The notes: generated by a model not told the origin, from the sequence alone. DNA of 64,000 nt from Psychrobacillus glaciei (GCF_008973485.1 NZ_CP031223.1:3992001-4056000); one strand, 5' to 3'. Shown: positions 44,710 through 52,392, counted from the first letter of the stretch. Numbers and translations: made by a program.

Positions 44710-44877
44710 CTAATCAACCGGAATTTCAGATGTATAGTTAAATTGTTTCATGTAGTGCATTCCTTTTATCATAAGATATTCCGGCTCTTCGTTTGTATCA
44801 AACAATAATGTATGCTCTTTCAATATTCGACCATCCTCTATCTCCGATTTAATTTGATTTACTGTTGTTTTTTTATA
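44710..44877 (-). pseudogene. Truncated reading frame abutting a palindromic repeat
   Basis: Minus-strand frame of about 55 codons, ending TAG at 44710, reads TVNQIKSEIEDGRILKEHTL, LFDTNEEPEYLMIKGMHYMK, QFNYTSEIPVD. Codon composition looks like a real protein, but there is no start codon, and the frame opens right beside the repeat at 44881. It is probably the C-terminal end of a lost gene. I do not recognise the family. Confidence 0.5.
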
Positions 44878-44880
44878 TTA

Positions 44881-44926
44881 AGTACCGGGTTCCCACTGAA
44901 TTCGAAATGATGTTAGAACCTGGCAC
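44881..44926. repeat. 47-nt palindromic repeat, copy 4
   Basis: AGTACCGGGTTCCCACTGAA with right arm TGTTAGAACCTGGCAC. It lies at the broken 5' end of the remnant at 44710. Confidence 0.8.
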
Positions 44927-44977
44927 TTTAAAATTATAGAGTGTCCCATTACATTGTCTATTTCGAGAATCAAATCT

Positions 44978-45880
44978 TTAATAATTATGCCCCAAATTCT
45001 TTATTAAAAGTGCTTGATTCCATTGATGGTAATAAGAACTAATCGTTTCAAAGCGATCGGATGGATTACTTTCCAATGCTTTTGTGCAAATATTATATAG
45101 ACTTATTGATGCTTCCCACTTTTCGAAACTTTTATCACTGCGTCCACCTATAAATGCAAAGGCTAATCCCGCTAAAGTATATACATTTGTAGCGCTTGTA
45201 ATTTCGTCGTTTAATCGATATTCTTCAGGTGCCTTAAGACGAGTAGTACCCCAAAAATCCTCCCCAATATCATTAAAAACAGGTGCTTTTTTAAAAAAGT
45301 CTATATCACAAATATGTAATTCATAATTTGTGAAATTATATAATATACTACCATCATAGAAATCAACCATTACATATCCTTTAGATTCTACAAAAACCGC
45401 AAACTCATATATTTGAGTCAATATAGAAATACGTTTTTGTAAAGATAATTTCCTTAGTTTAACAAAAGGAGAATCCGGAGAATTGTACTTTTCAAAAGGA
45501 GTAAAATCCCAATGATTGTGCATACATTCTCCATCTACCCATTTAAATTTCAATCCGTAACCTTGTTCTGTTTGAAATGTTCCGATGAAATGAATTAATA
45601 ATGGGTGATCAATATGTTGATAAACTTTCTTTGCTTCTTTTAAGCGGTTAATCGCTGCTTGTAAATCTCCTGTATATTCTAAATTTCTTGCACCAGCGTA
45701 TTTAATGAAATAACGCTCATCATTTTCTATTATTCCAAAACTAATATTTCCTGAATCTTGCTGATCAATGATAGCAAATACTTCTACTTCGTTTAGCCAC
45801 TTAAAATCGTGATACTCACTTAATTCTAATGATAATTTACTAATTCCAATGAATACTTTAACCAAATTATGCTCCTTCAT
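44978..45880 (-). CDS. Protein kinase-like protein with altered catalytic motifs
   Basis: A 300-aa protein with a recognisable kinase fold. The ATP-anchoring Lys is K60 in RYFIKYAG. The catalytic loop VMVDFYDGSIL (D173) stands where HRDLKPxNIL is expected, so Asp is kept but Lys and Asn are replaced. A DID at 192-194 stands for DFG. The activation-segment end GTTRLKAPEE (APE at 217-219) is canonical. There is no transmembrane or PASTA segment. It may be an atypical kinase, a pseudokinase or an antibiotic-phosphotransferase-like enzyme. No phosphatase or target gene is adjacent. Confidence 0.72.
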   Translation of the reverse strand: MKEHNLVKVFIGISKLSLELSEYHDFKWLNEVEVFAIIDQQDSGNISFGIIENDERYFIKYAGARNLEYTGDLQAAINRLKEAKKVYQHIDHPLLIHFIGTFQTEQGYGLKFKWVDGECMHNHWDFTPFEKYNSPDSPFVKLRKLSLQKRISILTQIYEFAVFVESKGYVMVDFYDGSILYNFTNYELHICDIDFFKKAPVFNDIGEDFWGTTRLKAPEEYRLNDEITSATNVYTLAGLAFAFIGGRSDKSFEKWEASISLYNICTKALESNPSDRFETISSYYHQWNQALLIKNLGHNY

Positions 45881-46043
45881 TGAGCTTACGTAGTTTATAG
45901 AGGGATGATACGTTCACTCAAAATTGATATACCTCTAAAATGTTTGATAAATTTTTCATATAACATCATACCTTTCAATATACCGATCATTAGTGAAATA
46001 TTTGAATACTGAATATTCTTATAGTAATTGTACAATAAATACC

Positions 46044-46082
46044 AAAAGCCGACACTAATAAAAAACTTTAGTATCGGCTTTC
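46044..46082. terminator. Terminator between the DJ-1 and kinase-like genes
   Basis: AAAGCCGA-ACTAA pairs with TTAGT-TCGGCTTT around an A-rich loop, followed by TTTTTAA on the plus strand. Confidence 0.65.
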
Positions 46083-46130
46083 ATTTTTAATTAATCCTTC
46101 GTGACACAAGGAACGATTACCTTCTTTGCC

Positions 46131-46721
46131 TTAAACAAATCCCATAAGGTCTTTTACATGCTTTACATTCTCTTTTGATGTCAGCATTTCTAGTAATAAA
46201 AAAGAAACATCAAAAGCCGTACCTGGGTTTGATGAAGTGATAATATGTCCATCTCGAACGATACGCTCATCTTGTATATTTACTCCGAAATTCTTTAGTT
46301 GCTCTTTTCTCGTACTTGTTGGATGGTTGTAGGTAGTGGCATTTCTACCTTCAAGAATGCCACTTTTACCAAGAGCAAGTGATGCAACACAGATACTAGC
46401 AATTGGTTTTTGCTTTTCATGAAAATGCCTAATCACATTTAGAAAAGGCTCACTAAATGCGTCTTCATAAAACCCTGCTTCTTCAAATCCTCCTGGAATC
46501 GCTAGCGCATCAAATACCTCTAATTGAATGTTATCAATTGTTTTTTCAGGTTCTACAATAAAATTCCACGTGCAAGTTAACTTATTGCGAAGCCCTACTG
46601 CTACGACCTGTGTCGAACCATCACCTTCCCATTTATTCCAACCTAGCACATCTGTAAAAACACTTGCTTCTACCGCTTCAAAACCATCAGCTAATAGTAA
46701 TAATATTTTTTTCATTGTCAT
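46131..46721 (-). CDS. DJ-1/PfpI family protein
   Basis: A 196-aa glutamine-amidotransferase-like protein. ILLLLADGFEAVEASVFTDVLGW and the nucleophile elbow ASICVASLALGKSG (reactive Cys after SI) are clear. Members act as deglycases, glyoxalases, proteases or redox sensors. AAGGAG lies four bases before the first ATG and ten before the second (MKKILLLL). Divergent from the Lrp-like regulator, which may control it. Confidence 0.88.
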   Translation of the reverse strand: MTMKKILLLLADGFEAVEASVFTDVLGWNKWEGDGSTQVVAVGLRNKLTCTWNFIVEPEKTIDNIQLEVFDALAIPGGFEEAGFYEDAFSEPFLNVIRHFHEKQKPIASICVASLALGKSGILEGRNATTYNHPTSTRKEQLKNFGVNIQDERIVRDGHIITSSNPGTAFDVSFLLLEMLTSKENVKHVKDLMGFV

Positions 46722-46854
46722 TCATCTCCTTATGCATCATTTTATTAGAATAAAGAGATTTATAACATAAGATTAAAGAGGATATTTGTCCATTTAACTT
46801 TATATAATAAAGAATTAAGGTTAATCTATTATATAAAAAAAGGTGATAATACAT

Positions 46855-47292
46855 ATGGATCAAATCGACAAAAAAATTGTACAAGAATTGCAGTTGAATG
46901 CCAAAATTTCCATGAAGGAATTGGCAGAAGTTGTTCATTTATCTTCTCCAGCATTGATTGAGAGAGTGCGTAAACTGGAGGAGCAAAAAGTAATTGAAGG
47001 ATATCACGCTCATGTTGACCTAAAAAAAATGGATCGTCCGATTTGTGCCATTATTTTATTTGAATCCAAAGACTGTAAAGCATTAGCAGATTTTTGTAAT
47101 AGCCACTCAGATGTATTGGAATGTTATCGAGTAGCAGGAGAAATAAGCTATATCGTAAAAATAGCAACATACTCCGTTGAGAGTTTAGAAAAATTTATTG
47201 ATGCATCGATGGCCTACGGCACCCCTTCTACCAATATCGTGTTATCCTCACACGCCAAAAAAGTTATTGAACCGTTTTCGGTAGAGGATTAA
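46855..47292 (+). CDS. Lrp/AsnC-family transcriptional regulator
   Basis: A 145-aa regulator with an N-terminal helix-turn-helix (DQIDKKIVQELQLNAKISMKELAEVVHLSSPALIERVRKLEEQKVIEGYHA) and a C-terminal RAM effector domain (CAIILFESKDCKALADF, CYRVAGEISYIVKIAT). The start is ATG 46855 with AAGGTGAT upstream. The ligand is probably an amino acid. The 133-bp divergent region to the DJ-1 gene is AT-rich and probably carries its targets. Confidence 0.9.
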   Translation: MDQIDKKIVQELQLNAKISMKELAEVVHLSSPALIERVRKLEEQKVIEGYHAHVDLKKMDRPICAIILFESKDCKALADFCNSHSDVLECYRVAGEISYIVKIATYSVESLEKFIDASMAYGTPSTNIVLSSHAKKVIEPFSVED

Positions 47293-47323
47293 CAAAAAAT
47301 ATATAAATTTATTAATAATGTTA

Positions 47324-47365
47324 GGTACCAGGTTCTCACTGAATATGAGTTAGAACCTAGCACCC
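47324..47365. repeat. 47-nt palindromic repeat, copy 5
   Basis: GGTACCAGGTTCTCACTGAA plus TATGAGTTAGAACCTAGCAC. A slightly shortened centre; both arms are recognisable. Confidence 0.8.
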
Positions 47366-47409
47366 AAAATTCATAAAGAACACACTAGATATAGCATGAT
47401 TTTAAACAG

Positions 47410-47775
47410 ATGACTCATCCTATAGAAAAGGAGATGAGATCAATTATAAGAAAAACATTTCTTGCGCTTGGAGTTTTAATAACAGTTCATTCAGCGGCGA
47501 CACATACCCCAACTAATACTCACACCCACCAAGAAATACCCGCCTATGCAAAGTGGGGAAAAATCGCAATAAAAGAGACACAATCAAAATATCCCAATGC
47601 AAATATTATTGACTACCTACATGAAGGAAGAGAATCTAAAGAGGATTCAACAATTGAAAAGTTTAAGCTTTGGTTAAAAGATGGTAATAACGAATTCGGC
47701 GTTTTTGTAAGAATTAAGTACACTACTAAAACTGAAAAATTGGTTAGTATTGAATTTCAAGAAAGTTCTAGATAA
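47410..47775 (+). CDS. DUF3889 family secreted protein
   Basis: A small exported protein. A hydrophobic signal (RKTFLALGVLITVHSAATHT) precedes the DUF3889 core IPAYAKWGKIAIKETQSKYP, NANIIDYLHEGRE and KFKLWLKDG. Its function is unknown. The start is uncertain: ATG 47410 has no ribosome site and ATG 47434 abuts AAAAGGAG too closely. An ATT at 47443, nine bases after AAAAGGAG, would give a 110-aa protein starting exactly at the signal peptide. Repeat copies lie on both sides. Confidence 0.75.
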   Translation: MTHPIEKEMRSIIRKTFLALGVLITVHSAATHTPTNTHTHQEIPAYAKWGKIAIKETQSKYPNANIIDYLHEGRESKEDSTIEKFKLWLKDGNNEFGVFVRIKYTTKTEKLVSIEFQESSR

Positions 47776-47799
47776 ACCATCACGGTCGAGGTTAATGAA

Positions 47800-47848
47800 G
47801 GGTACCAGGTTCTCATTGAATACAGAATTGTGTCGAAACCTGGTACCC
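47800..47848. repeat. 47-nt palindromic repeat, copy 6 (near-perfect)
   Basis: Left arm GGGTACCAGGTTCT and right arm AAACCTGGTACCC, centre CATTGAATACAGAATTGTGTC. It lies between convergent genes and is the best copy for defining the consensus. Confidence 0.88.
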
Positions 47849-47862
47849 GCCAGATGGCCAAA

Positions 47863-48453
47863 TTAGATTTCGCGGAGACGATTGAGAAAAGCTAGCGCCA
47901 TCTCTCTTGAGGCTTCAACGATTTCTTCGTCCGTACATCGGGTTCCGCCAGAAGCCATCACTGCCGAGTTGATACTAAGAAATGCCATTCTGACCAACAA
48001 CTGCCGTGTGGGATTAGCATCCTTACCTGCAACAAGTTCAGCCACTGTTCCAAGACTTTCACCGATATCACCACCAGAATTGGTGCTCATGTTCCGCATA
48101 ACTGCAGGATTCGCATTTACGAAGCGGATGCCTCGGAGCTTGTTTACAGTTGTAGAATCCACCCAGCGTAGAACCGCACACTCCATTAGATCGGGACCTG
48201 GCTCTTGGTTACGAACCCAGGCTAGAAGTTCTGCTACCTCGTTACTACGGGAAGAGACGATGGACTTGACGATATCATCTTTACTTTTAAAGTGGTAGTA
48301 TAGCGCAGCCTTACTAATCCCGAGTTGCTCGGCGATTTCGCGAAGCGATGTCGCTTCAAATCCCTTTGTAATGAAAAGTTCAAGTGCAACACGTTGCGCC
48401 TCCGCCTTAGTTTCACTACCTTTCCTTTTTACTTGCTCATATTTATCCAACAT
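47863..48453 (-). CDS. TetR-family transcriptional regulator
   Basis: A 196-aa repressor. The N-terminal helix-turn-helix is ALELFITKGFEATSLREIAEQLGISKAALYYHFKSKDDIV, followed by an all-helical ligand domain. The start is ATG 48453; the frame extends upstream through an AT repeat that is not coding. It probably represses the divergent membrane protein gene and itself through the palindrome at 48522-48539, which overlaps both promoters. The DNA is visibly GC-richer than its surroundings. Confidence 0.9.
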   Translation of the reverse strand: MLDKYEQVKRKGSETKAEAQRVALELFITKGFEATSLREIAEQLGISKAALYYHFKSKDDIVKSIVSSRSNEVAELLAWVRNQEPGPDLMECAVLRWVDSTTVNKLRGIRFVNANPAVMRNMSTNSGGDIGESLGTVAELVAGKDANPTRQLLVRMAFLSINSAVMASGGTRCTDEEIVEASREMALAFLNRLREI

Positions 48454-48481
48454 TTTCGCTTCCCTTCCATTATTCATACTC

Positions 48482-48517
48482 ATAATTATAATTATAATTA
48501 TAATTATAATTATAATT
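48482..48517. repeat. Hexanucleotide microsatellite (ATAATT)6
   Basis: Six exact head-to-tail copies of ATAATT, the last TT forming the start of the -35 box TTGACA of the rightward promoter. The array also supplies the -10 TATAAT choices of the leftward tetR promoter. Slippage here would alter both promoters. Confidence 0.9.
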
Positions 48518-48544
48518 GACAACTTACCGGTCGGCAAGTATAGT
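48505..48544. promoter_or_regulatory. Divergent promoters with shared TetR operator
   Basis: Rightward: TTGACA (48516-48521), 17 bp, TATAGT (48539-48544). Leftward: TTGCCG, 17 bp, TATAAT inside the microsatellite. ACTTACCGGTCGGCAAGT (48522-48539) is an 18-bp palindrome with two mismatched pairs. It fills the rightward spacer and covers the leftward -35. Confidence 0.78.
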
Positions 48545-48686
48545 GTTTTTAAAGACAGCATTAAGATTTTCCTCCGCAACGTCTCGGAGATTCCTAGAAA
48601 GCACAGAGCGACCGCAATTATTCACTCAAAGGATAAACCAGTCAGTATATGCACCGCCAAGACAATAACCACAAGGAGGACATCCA

Positions 48687-49154
48687 ATGTACCAGCTTAT
48701 TATTGAAATCGTTAGTTTGTTTCTCGCCGGCATCCTAGCTGGCGAAGAGTTCGTTGTTCGCTACGGGGTGCATGTGTCTTTGTCTATTCTAGACGCACAG
48801 TCACAAATTAAAGCCCGTCAAGCACTAATAAGAAGATTGCGTGTGCTTGTACCATCCATTATTTTACCGACTATCGCATTTGGGGTTGCCACGCTATTTT
48901 TTGATGGCACCGGGCTCGCCCTCGGATTCCAATGGGCTGGAGTATTTTCCTTAATCATCCTAATGTTAATCACACTCATCGGTACAGTCCCAATTAACAA
49001 AGGCATACTAGATTGGAAATTTGATGCACCACCAAACAATTGGAAATTGCTAATTAGACGTTGGGAACGATTAGATGTGTTTCGTTCGTCCGCAGCAATC
49101 TTGGCATTTGCATTCTTCTTGGTAGCAATGGTACTGCATTTGACTGGAAATTGA
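48687..49154 (+). CDS. DUF1772-like membrane protein
   Basis: A 155-aa protein with four predicted transmembrane segments and the intervening TVPINKGILDWKFDAPPNNWKLLIRRWERLDVFRSSAAILAF, characteristic of the DUF1772 / anthrone-oxygenase-like family. AAGGAGG precedes ATG 48687. It is transcribed from the TetR-regulated promoter at 48516 with a leader of about 140 bases. Its function is unknown; control by a TetR repressor suggests a response to a small toxic or signalling compound. Confidence 0.82.
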   Translation: MYQLIIEIVSLFLAGILAGEEFVVRYGVHVSLSILDAQSQIKARQALIRRLRVLVPSIILPTIAFGVATLFFDGTGLALGFQWAGVFSLIILMLITLIGTVPINKGILDWKFDAPPNNWKLLIRRWERLDVFRSSAAILAFAFFLVAMVLHLTGN

Positions 49155-49242
49155 TATGCTGTAAAGCACTCTTCCCTGAACGGGAAATCATACTCATTTG
49201 TTCAGACAATCCACTTAGGTTTTTTTAATGAACAACATCAAG

Positions 49243-49276
49243 AAAGAAGACCAATTCCTAAATGGAACTGGTCCTT
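49243..49276 (+). terminator. Terminator after the DUF1772 gene
   Basis: GACCAATTCC and GGAACTGGTC pair with one mismatch around TAAAT, followed by TTTCATTATT. The following 150 bp hold only a degenerate repeat copy. Confidence 0.6.
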
Positions 49277-49290
49277 TCATTATTATTCGT

Positions 49291-49332
49291 ATTTTCCTCA
49301 TTGAATTCAGAATTGGTTAATAATCCGGCACC
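49291..49332. repeat. 47-nt palindromic repeat, degenerate copy 7
   Basis: ATTTTCCTCATTGAATTCAG with AATTGGTTAATAATCCGGCA plus CC; the centre is conserved and the arms are largely lost. Confidence 0.6.
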
Positions 49333-49423
49333 TAAAAATAAGTGCCCCTGTATTTTGCACTCTATATCGCAGGATCAATCATTTATTAAAATGACACTTT
49401 TGCATTGCCCTCCCCAACAACGA

Positions 49424-50046
49424 TTATTCTTCACTTCTTAATCTATTCTCCATCACTTTTGCCATTTGTTGAGAATTTATATCTTCTTCCTCACGCAATT
49501 CTTCTATGATGTTAAGATAATCCTTATCATTACGATTTTGACTCAATTTATAAGCAGCTTGAATTTCTTTCACTTTAATTTTAAATCCAACAATACCTTT
49601 TAGTTCTTTTTCTAAAACTTGCGGAGAAAGTTTTTCCCATAAAACTGAATTATCACGATGTTTTTCATATTTAATAGCATTGTTGTTAGTTCTTGTTTTA
49701 ACTCTTCTTCATTCAAAATGCTAGCTACTCCATATATATGAACCGCTTGATAATTCCATGTTGGAACATTTTCATGCTCATACCAAGAAGAAGAGATGTA
49801 AGCATGCGGCCCCTGGAACATAACGAGTACGTCCTCACTAGTTTCAAACGTTCTCCATTGAGGGTTTCCATAAGCCATATGTCCAGATATATAGTAATCA
49901 TCACCTATTTTATTTAATCCCAAAGGTAAATGAGTCGCGATAGGTTTACCTTGTTTCGTTGTAACAATCGTTCCAAATGAATTCTCTTGCACAAAATCCC
50001 TAATTTCATCAAAATCCGTTACTTTGTAATATTTAGGTATAAACAT
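49424..50046 (-). pseudogene. paiB: Frameshifted PaiB-like FMN-binding regulator
   Basis: Codons 1-131 encode a normal PaiB N-terminus (MFIPKYYKVTDFDEIRDFV, NSFGTIVT, THLPLGL, SGHMAYGNPQWRTF, VMFQGPHAYISSSWYE, VPTWNYQAVHIYG). Near 49670, in CTATTAAATATGAAA, the frame breaks. The +1 frame continues with KYEKHRDNSVLWEKLSPQVL, KELKGIVGFKIKVKEIQAAY and KLSQNRN, the proper PaiB C-terminus, to a TAA at 49424. One missing A in the run (AAA to AA) explains it. Either a recent inactivation or a sequencing error. AGGAGGAG precedes ATG 50046. Confidence 0.85.
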
Positions 50047-50329
50047 GATTGACTCCTCCTCGATTTATCTTATTGTAATATTTCCCATCATCTGAGCTAT
50101 AAGTAAGGATGTCAAAAGAATCGTAAATGAAAAATAACATTTTCACTTTCAAGGATACCTCTCCCACTCAAACAAATCTACGAGCGTATTAACTAGCACT
50201 TTGTATTTATTAATTTGAAAAATGGTACTGAAATTCGAAAAAACTATTTTACATATGCCGCTTGTTTTTCAAAAAAGGAACCCTTCTCTGTACTATCCAT
50301 TCAGTTATTTATATGTATTGATAATCAAT

Positions 50330-51181
50330 CTATAAATAAACAATACAACCTCTTCGTTCTAATTCACTTAACCAATTTGGTATGTTTAATTGATGATTCC
50401 ATCTAAGGTCTAGGCGCTCTAAACCTTCCATTTCTAACAATGACTTTGGTAATTCAACTAGATAATTACTTCTTAGATCTATTTCTAATAAATTCTTCAA
50501 TTGTGCAAACTCTTCAGGTAAAGTGGTTAATTGATTATGTCTTAAATTTAACCGTCTCAATTTTTTACATTTATGTAACGAGCGAGGTATATCTTTTAAT
50601 TGATTGTCTTCTATATCTAAAACGCGTAATAGTAACAAATCCCCTAAATTCTCCGGAAGGGTTGTGATTTGATTGTTTTTCAAATGTAATTCTTTCAAGT
50701 TTGTTATCTTGCCAATGCTGTCAGGTATCTTTTTTAATTGATTATTCATTACACGTAGTTCTATAAGATTGTTCAAACTCCCAATTTCATCTGGTAATTC
50801 ATTCAATTTATTATCACTCAGATTTAAATATTTTACTTTGACAAGCTTAGAGATTTCGGATGGAATTGTTTTCAATTTATTATTATGAAGATACAAGTAA
50901 TCCTCCATATTAGTAAGAGATCCTATTTCAGGAGGTATAACATCAATTTCATTATGTCCTGCATCCAACATTCTAAGTTCTTTTAAATTCTTTATATCAG
51001 AGGGCATTTTACTAATTTTATTAACTGATATATTCAAAATTTCCAATCCGCTCATTGTATAGATTTCCTCAGGTATAGTTGTTAAGTGGTTATCAAATAG
51101 ATTTAAATTTGTTATCTTTTCTATTGGTACATCTAATTTAGGTAAACTATCTAATTTCATATGTGGGAAATTTAGTTCCAT
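50330..51181 (-). CDS. Leucine-rich repeat protein
   Basis: A 283-aa protein made almost wholly of about eleven 23-residue leucine-rich repeats of the form LxxLxLxxNxLxxLPxxIxxL (for example LRRLNLRHNQLTTLPEEFAQ). There is no signal peptide, transmembrane segment or catalytic domain. ATG 51181 follows GAGGAGATGGACAA; a longer frame is unlikely. Such short intracellular LRR proteins are thought to be protein-binding scaffolds. The neighbours, a broken paiB and a non-coding repeat island, give no clue to a partner. Confidence 0.88.
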   Translation of the reverse strand: MELNFPHMKLDSLPKLDVPIEKITNLNLFDNHLTTIPEEIYTMSGLEILNISVNKISKMPSDIKNLKELRMLDAGHNEIDVIPPEIGSLTNMEDYLYLHNNKLKTIPSEISKLVKVKYLNLSDNKLNELPDEIGSLNNLIELRVMNNQLKKIPDSIGKITNLKELHLKNNQITTLPENLGDLLLLRVLDIEDNQLKDIPRSLHKCKKLRRLNLRHNQLTTLPEEFAQLKNLLEIDLRSNYLVELPKSLLEMEGLERLDLRWNHQLNIPNWLSELERRGCIVYL

Positions 51182-51300
51182 TTGTCCATCTCCTCTATAG
51201 TAAAATTCAAAAAAATGCAAAATAATTCATTGTTCTTTATAAACCATACCACAAGACTTACCGCCTCTTTGTTATATCAAAATTTACTTCTACAGTGTTG

Positions 51301-51348
51301 ATTACCGGTTTCTCATTGAATTCTGAATTGCGTTAGAATCTGTTACCC
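51301..51348. repeat. 47-nt palindromic repeat, copy 8
   Basis: ATTACCGGTTTCTCATTGAA, TTCTGAATTGCGTTAGAATC, TGTTACCC: full length with several arm substitutions. Confidence 0.75.
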
Positions 51349-51352
51349 AAAA

Positions 51353-51466
51353 TTATGTTCCCAAAAGAAGAACGAAATAAATTATTCCGTAAATTGGAAG
51401 TCCAATTGAAGTAATTATATACATTGTCATTTCGCCTTTAGAAAGTTTTCTTTTCCACTTTGTTAG
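51353..51466 (-). pseudogene. Short membrane-protein remnant
   Basis: Minus-strand frame of 37 codons, LTKWKRKLSKGEMTMYIITS then IGLPIYGIIYFVLLLGT and stop. It has one hydrophobic segment after a basic stretch. It is bounded upstream by a stop with no start and abuts repeat copy 8. Probably a gene end; low certainty. Confidence 0.35.
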
Positions 51467-51509
51467 TTATAGTTGCCTAAAATAAATGGCGTTAGAAATG
51501 AATATTAAT

Positions 51510-51836
51510 AAGAAATACGCAAGTGTCCTTTAAGTGCATCTTGTCTTCTCTATTTCTAGAGTGCTTTGGACGAAACATCTGCTCCTGCGGTTACTCGTCG
51601 CAAAAAGAATTTTGGTTACACTATTACCATAGGAATTTCTGTGGATTGAGAAGTGACTGCGTCACTTCTCAATCCACTTTTTTCTGTAATCTTGTGGCGG
51701 TTGTTTGTCCGTCGCCTTCTTGAAAAATGTAAAGACATAATGCATTTGTTTTGGTTAATGAGAGAATAAATCCTTTCCTATTCTTTTAAAAGCGGACGAA
51801 GATGCAATTTCATCCGCTCAGCACTTCTTTAATAAT
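51510..51836. repeat. Structured intergenic repeat, family 1, copy 2
   Basis: Homologous to 3190-3486 along its length. The central hairpin is longer here: arms 51641-51656 and 51662-51677 form a perfect 16-bp stem with the same CTGCG loop. The second hairpin lies at about 51791-51800/51808-51817 with changed but paired arms. It carries a 38-base insert (about 51577-51614) absent from copy 1 and related to 9583-9608 of family 2. Confidence 0.75.
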
Positions 51837-52034
51837 GGATGTTATCTATTTTTCTCTAGTACCACCTACTCAAATGATACACCCACTGATCCGTGTATAC
51901 TGTGTACGGAAAACTAAAAAAAACTAAAGATCTAACCCTTGAAATAATACTATGATTCCTTACTAATACTGGATTCTTAGCAATAGCTAGGCAAAATCTT
52001 CTTGTTAGGTACTACTCGCTTAATGGATTGTAGT

Positions 52035-52200
52035 GAAAGGTGGCAACTCCATACGGAGGCCAACAGGATGTTGGTCACGAAGGCGTTGCCACACGATGTG
52101 GCGCTCTTAGCCTTCGTTCCTCGGAGACAGATGTTCCATCGCAAACGACGCGAATGCGGCGCCCCCGCGGAACGCGTCCACCTGAAACGAAAATCCGCCG
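52035..52200. repeat. GC-rich structured intergenic repeat, family 2, copy B
   Basis: Same order of elements as 9541-9745: GGTGGC, hairpin CTCC-ATAC-GGAG, hairpin GCCAAC-AGGAT-GTTGGT, outer stem GAAGGC (52079-52084)/GCCTTC (52110-52115) enclosing GCCAC-ACGAT-GTGGC. AGGTGG (52038-52043) may pair with CCACCT (52178-52183) to close the whole. Part of a gene-free island from 51.2 to 52.5 kb. Confidence 0.7.
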
Positions 52201-52350
52201 TATTATATAATTCTTTAAAGTAGTATGAACACTGGTTTCGCAGTACGATAATCCATATACTTTCTTATCTTTTTAAAAAAGTTAAATCCTTTATGTTTTC
52301 TAAAAAGGTAATCAAATAATTAGCTCCTTTAAGGGTTTGCAATAAATGTT

Positions 52351-52392
52351 AGGTATCAGGTCCTCATTAAATTCTAAATAGTGATAGATTCC
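52351..52392. repeat. 47-nt palindromic repeat, degenerate copy 9
   Basis: AGGTATCAGGTCCTCATTAA, ATTCTAAATAGTGATAGATT, CC; order conserved, arms decayed. Confidence 0.6.

Noticed and set aside
48454..48579. N-terminal extension of the TetR protein
   Set aside because: The upstream frame is the ATAATT microsatellite read as Ile runs; ATG 48453 gives the normal family N-terminus.
51510..52223. Reading frames within the repeat island (for example about 52002-52223 on plus)
   Set aside because: Sequence is explained by repeated hairpins; the predicted peptides are Arg/His-rich with no start signal.
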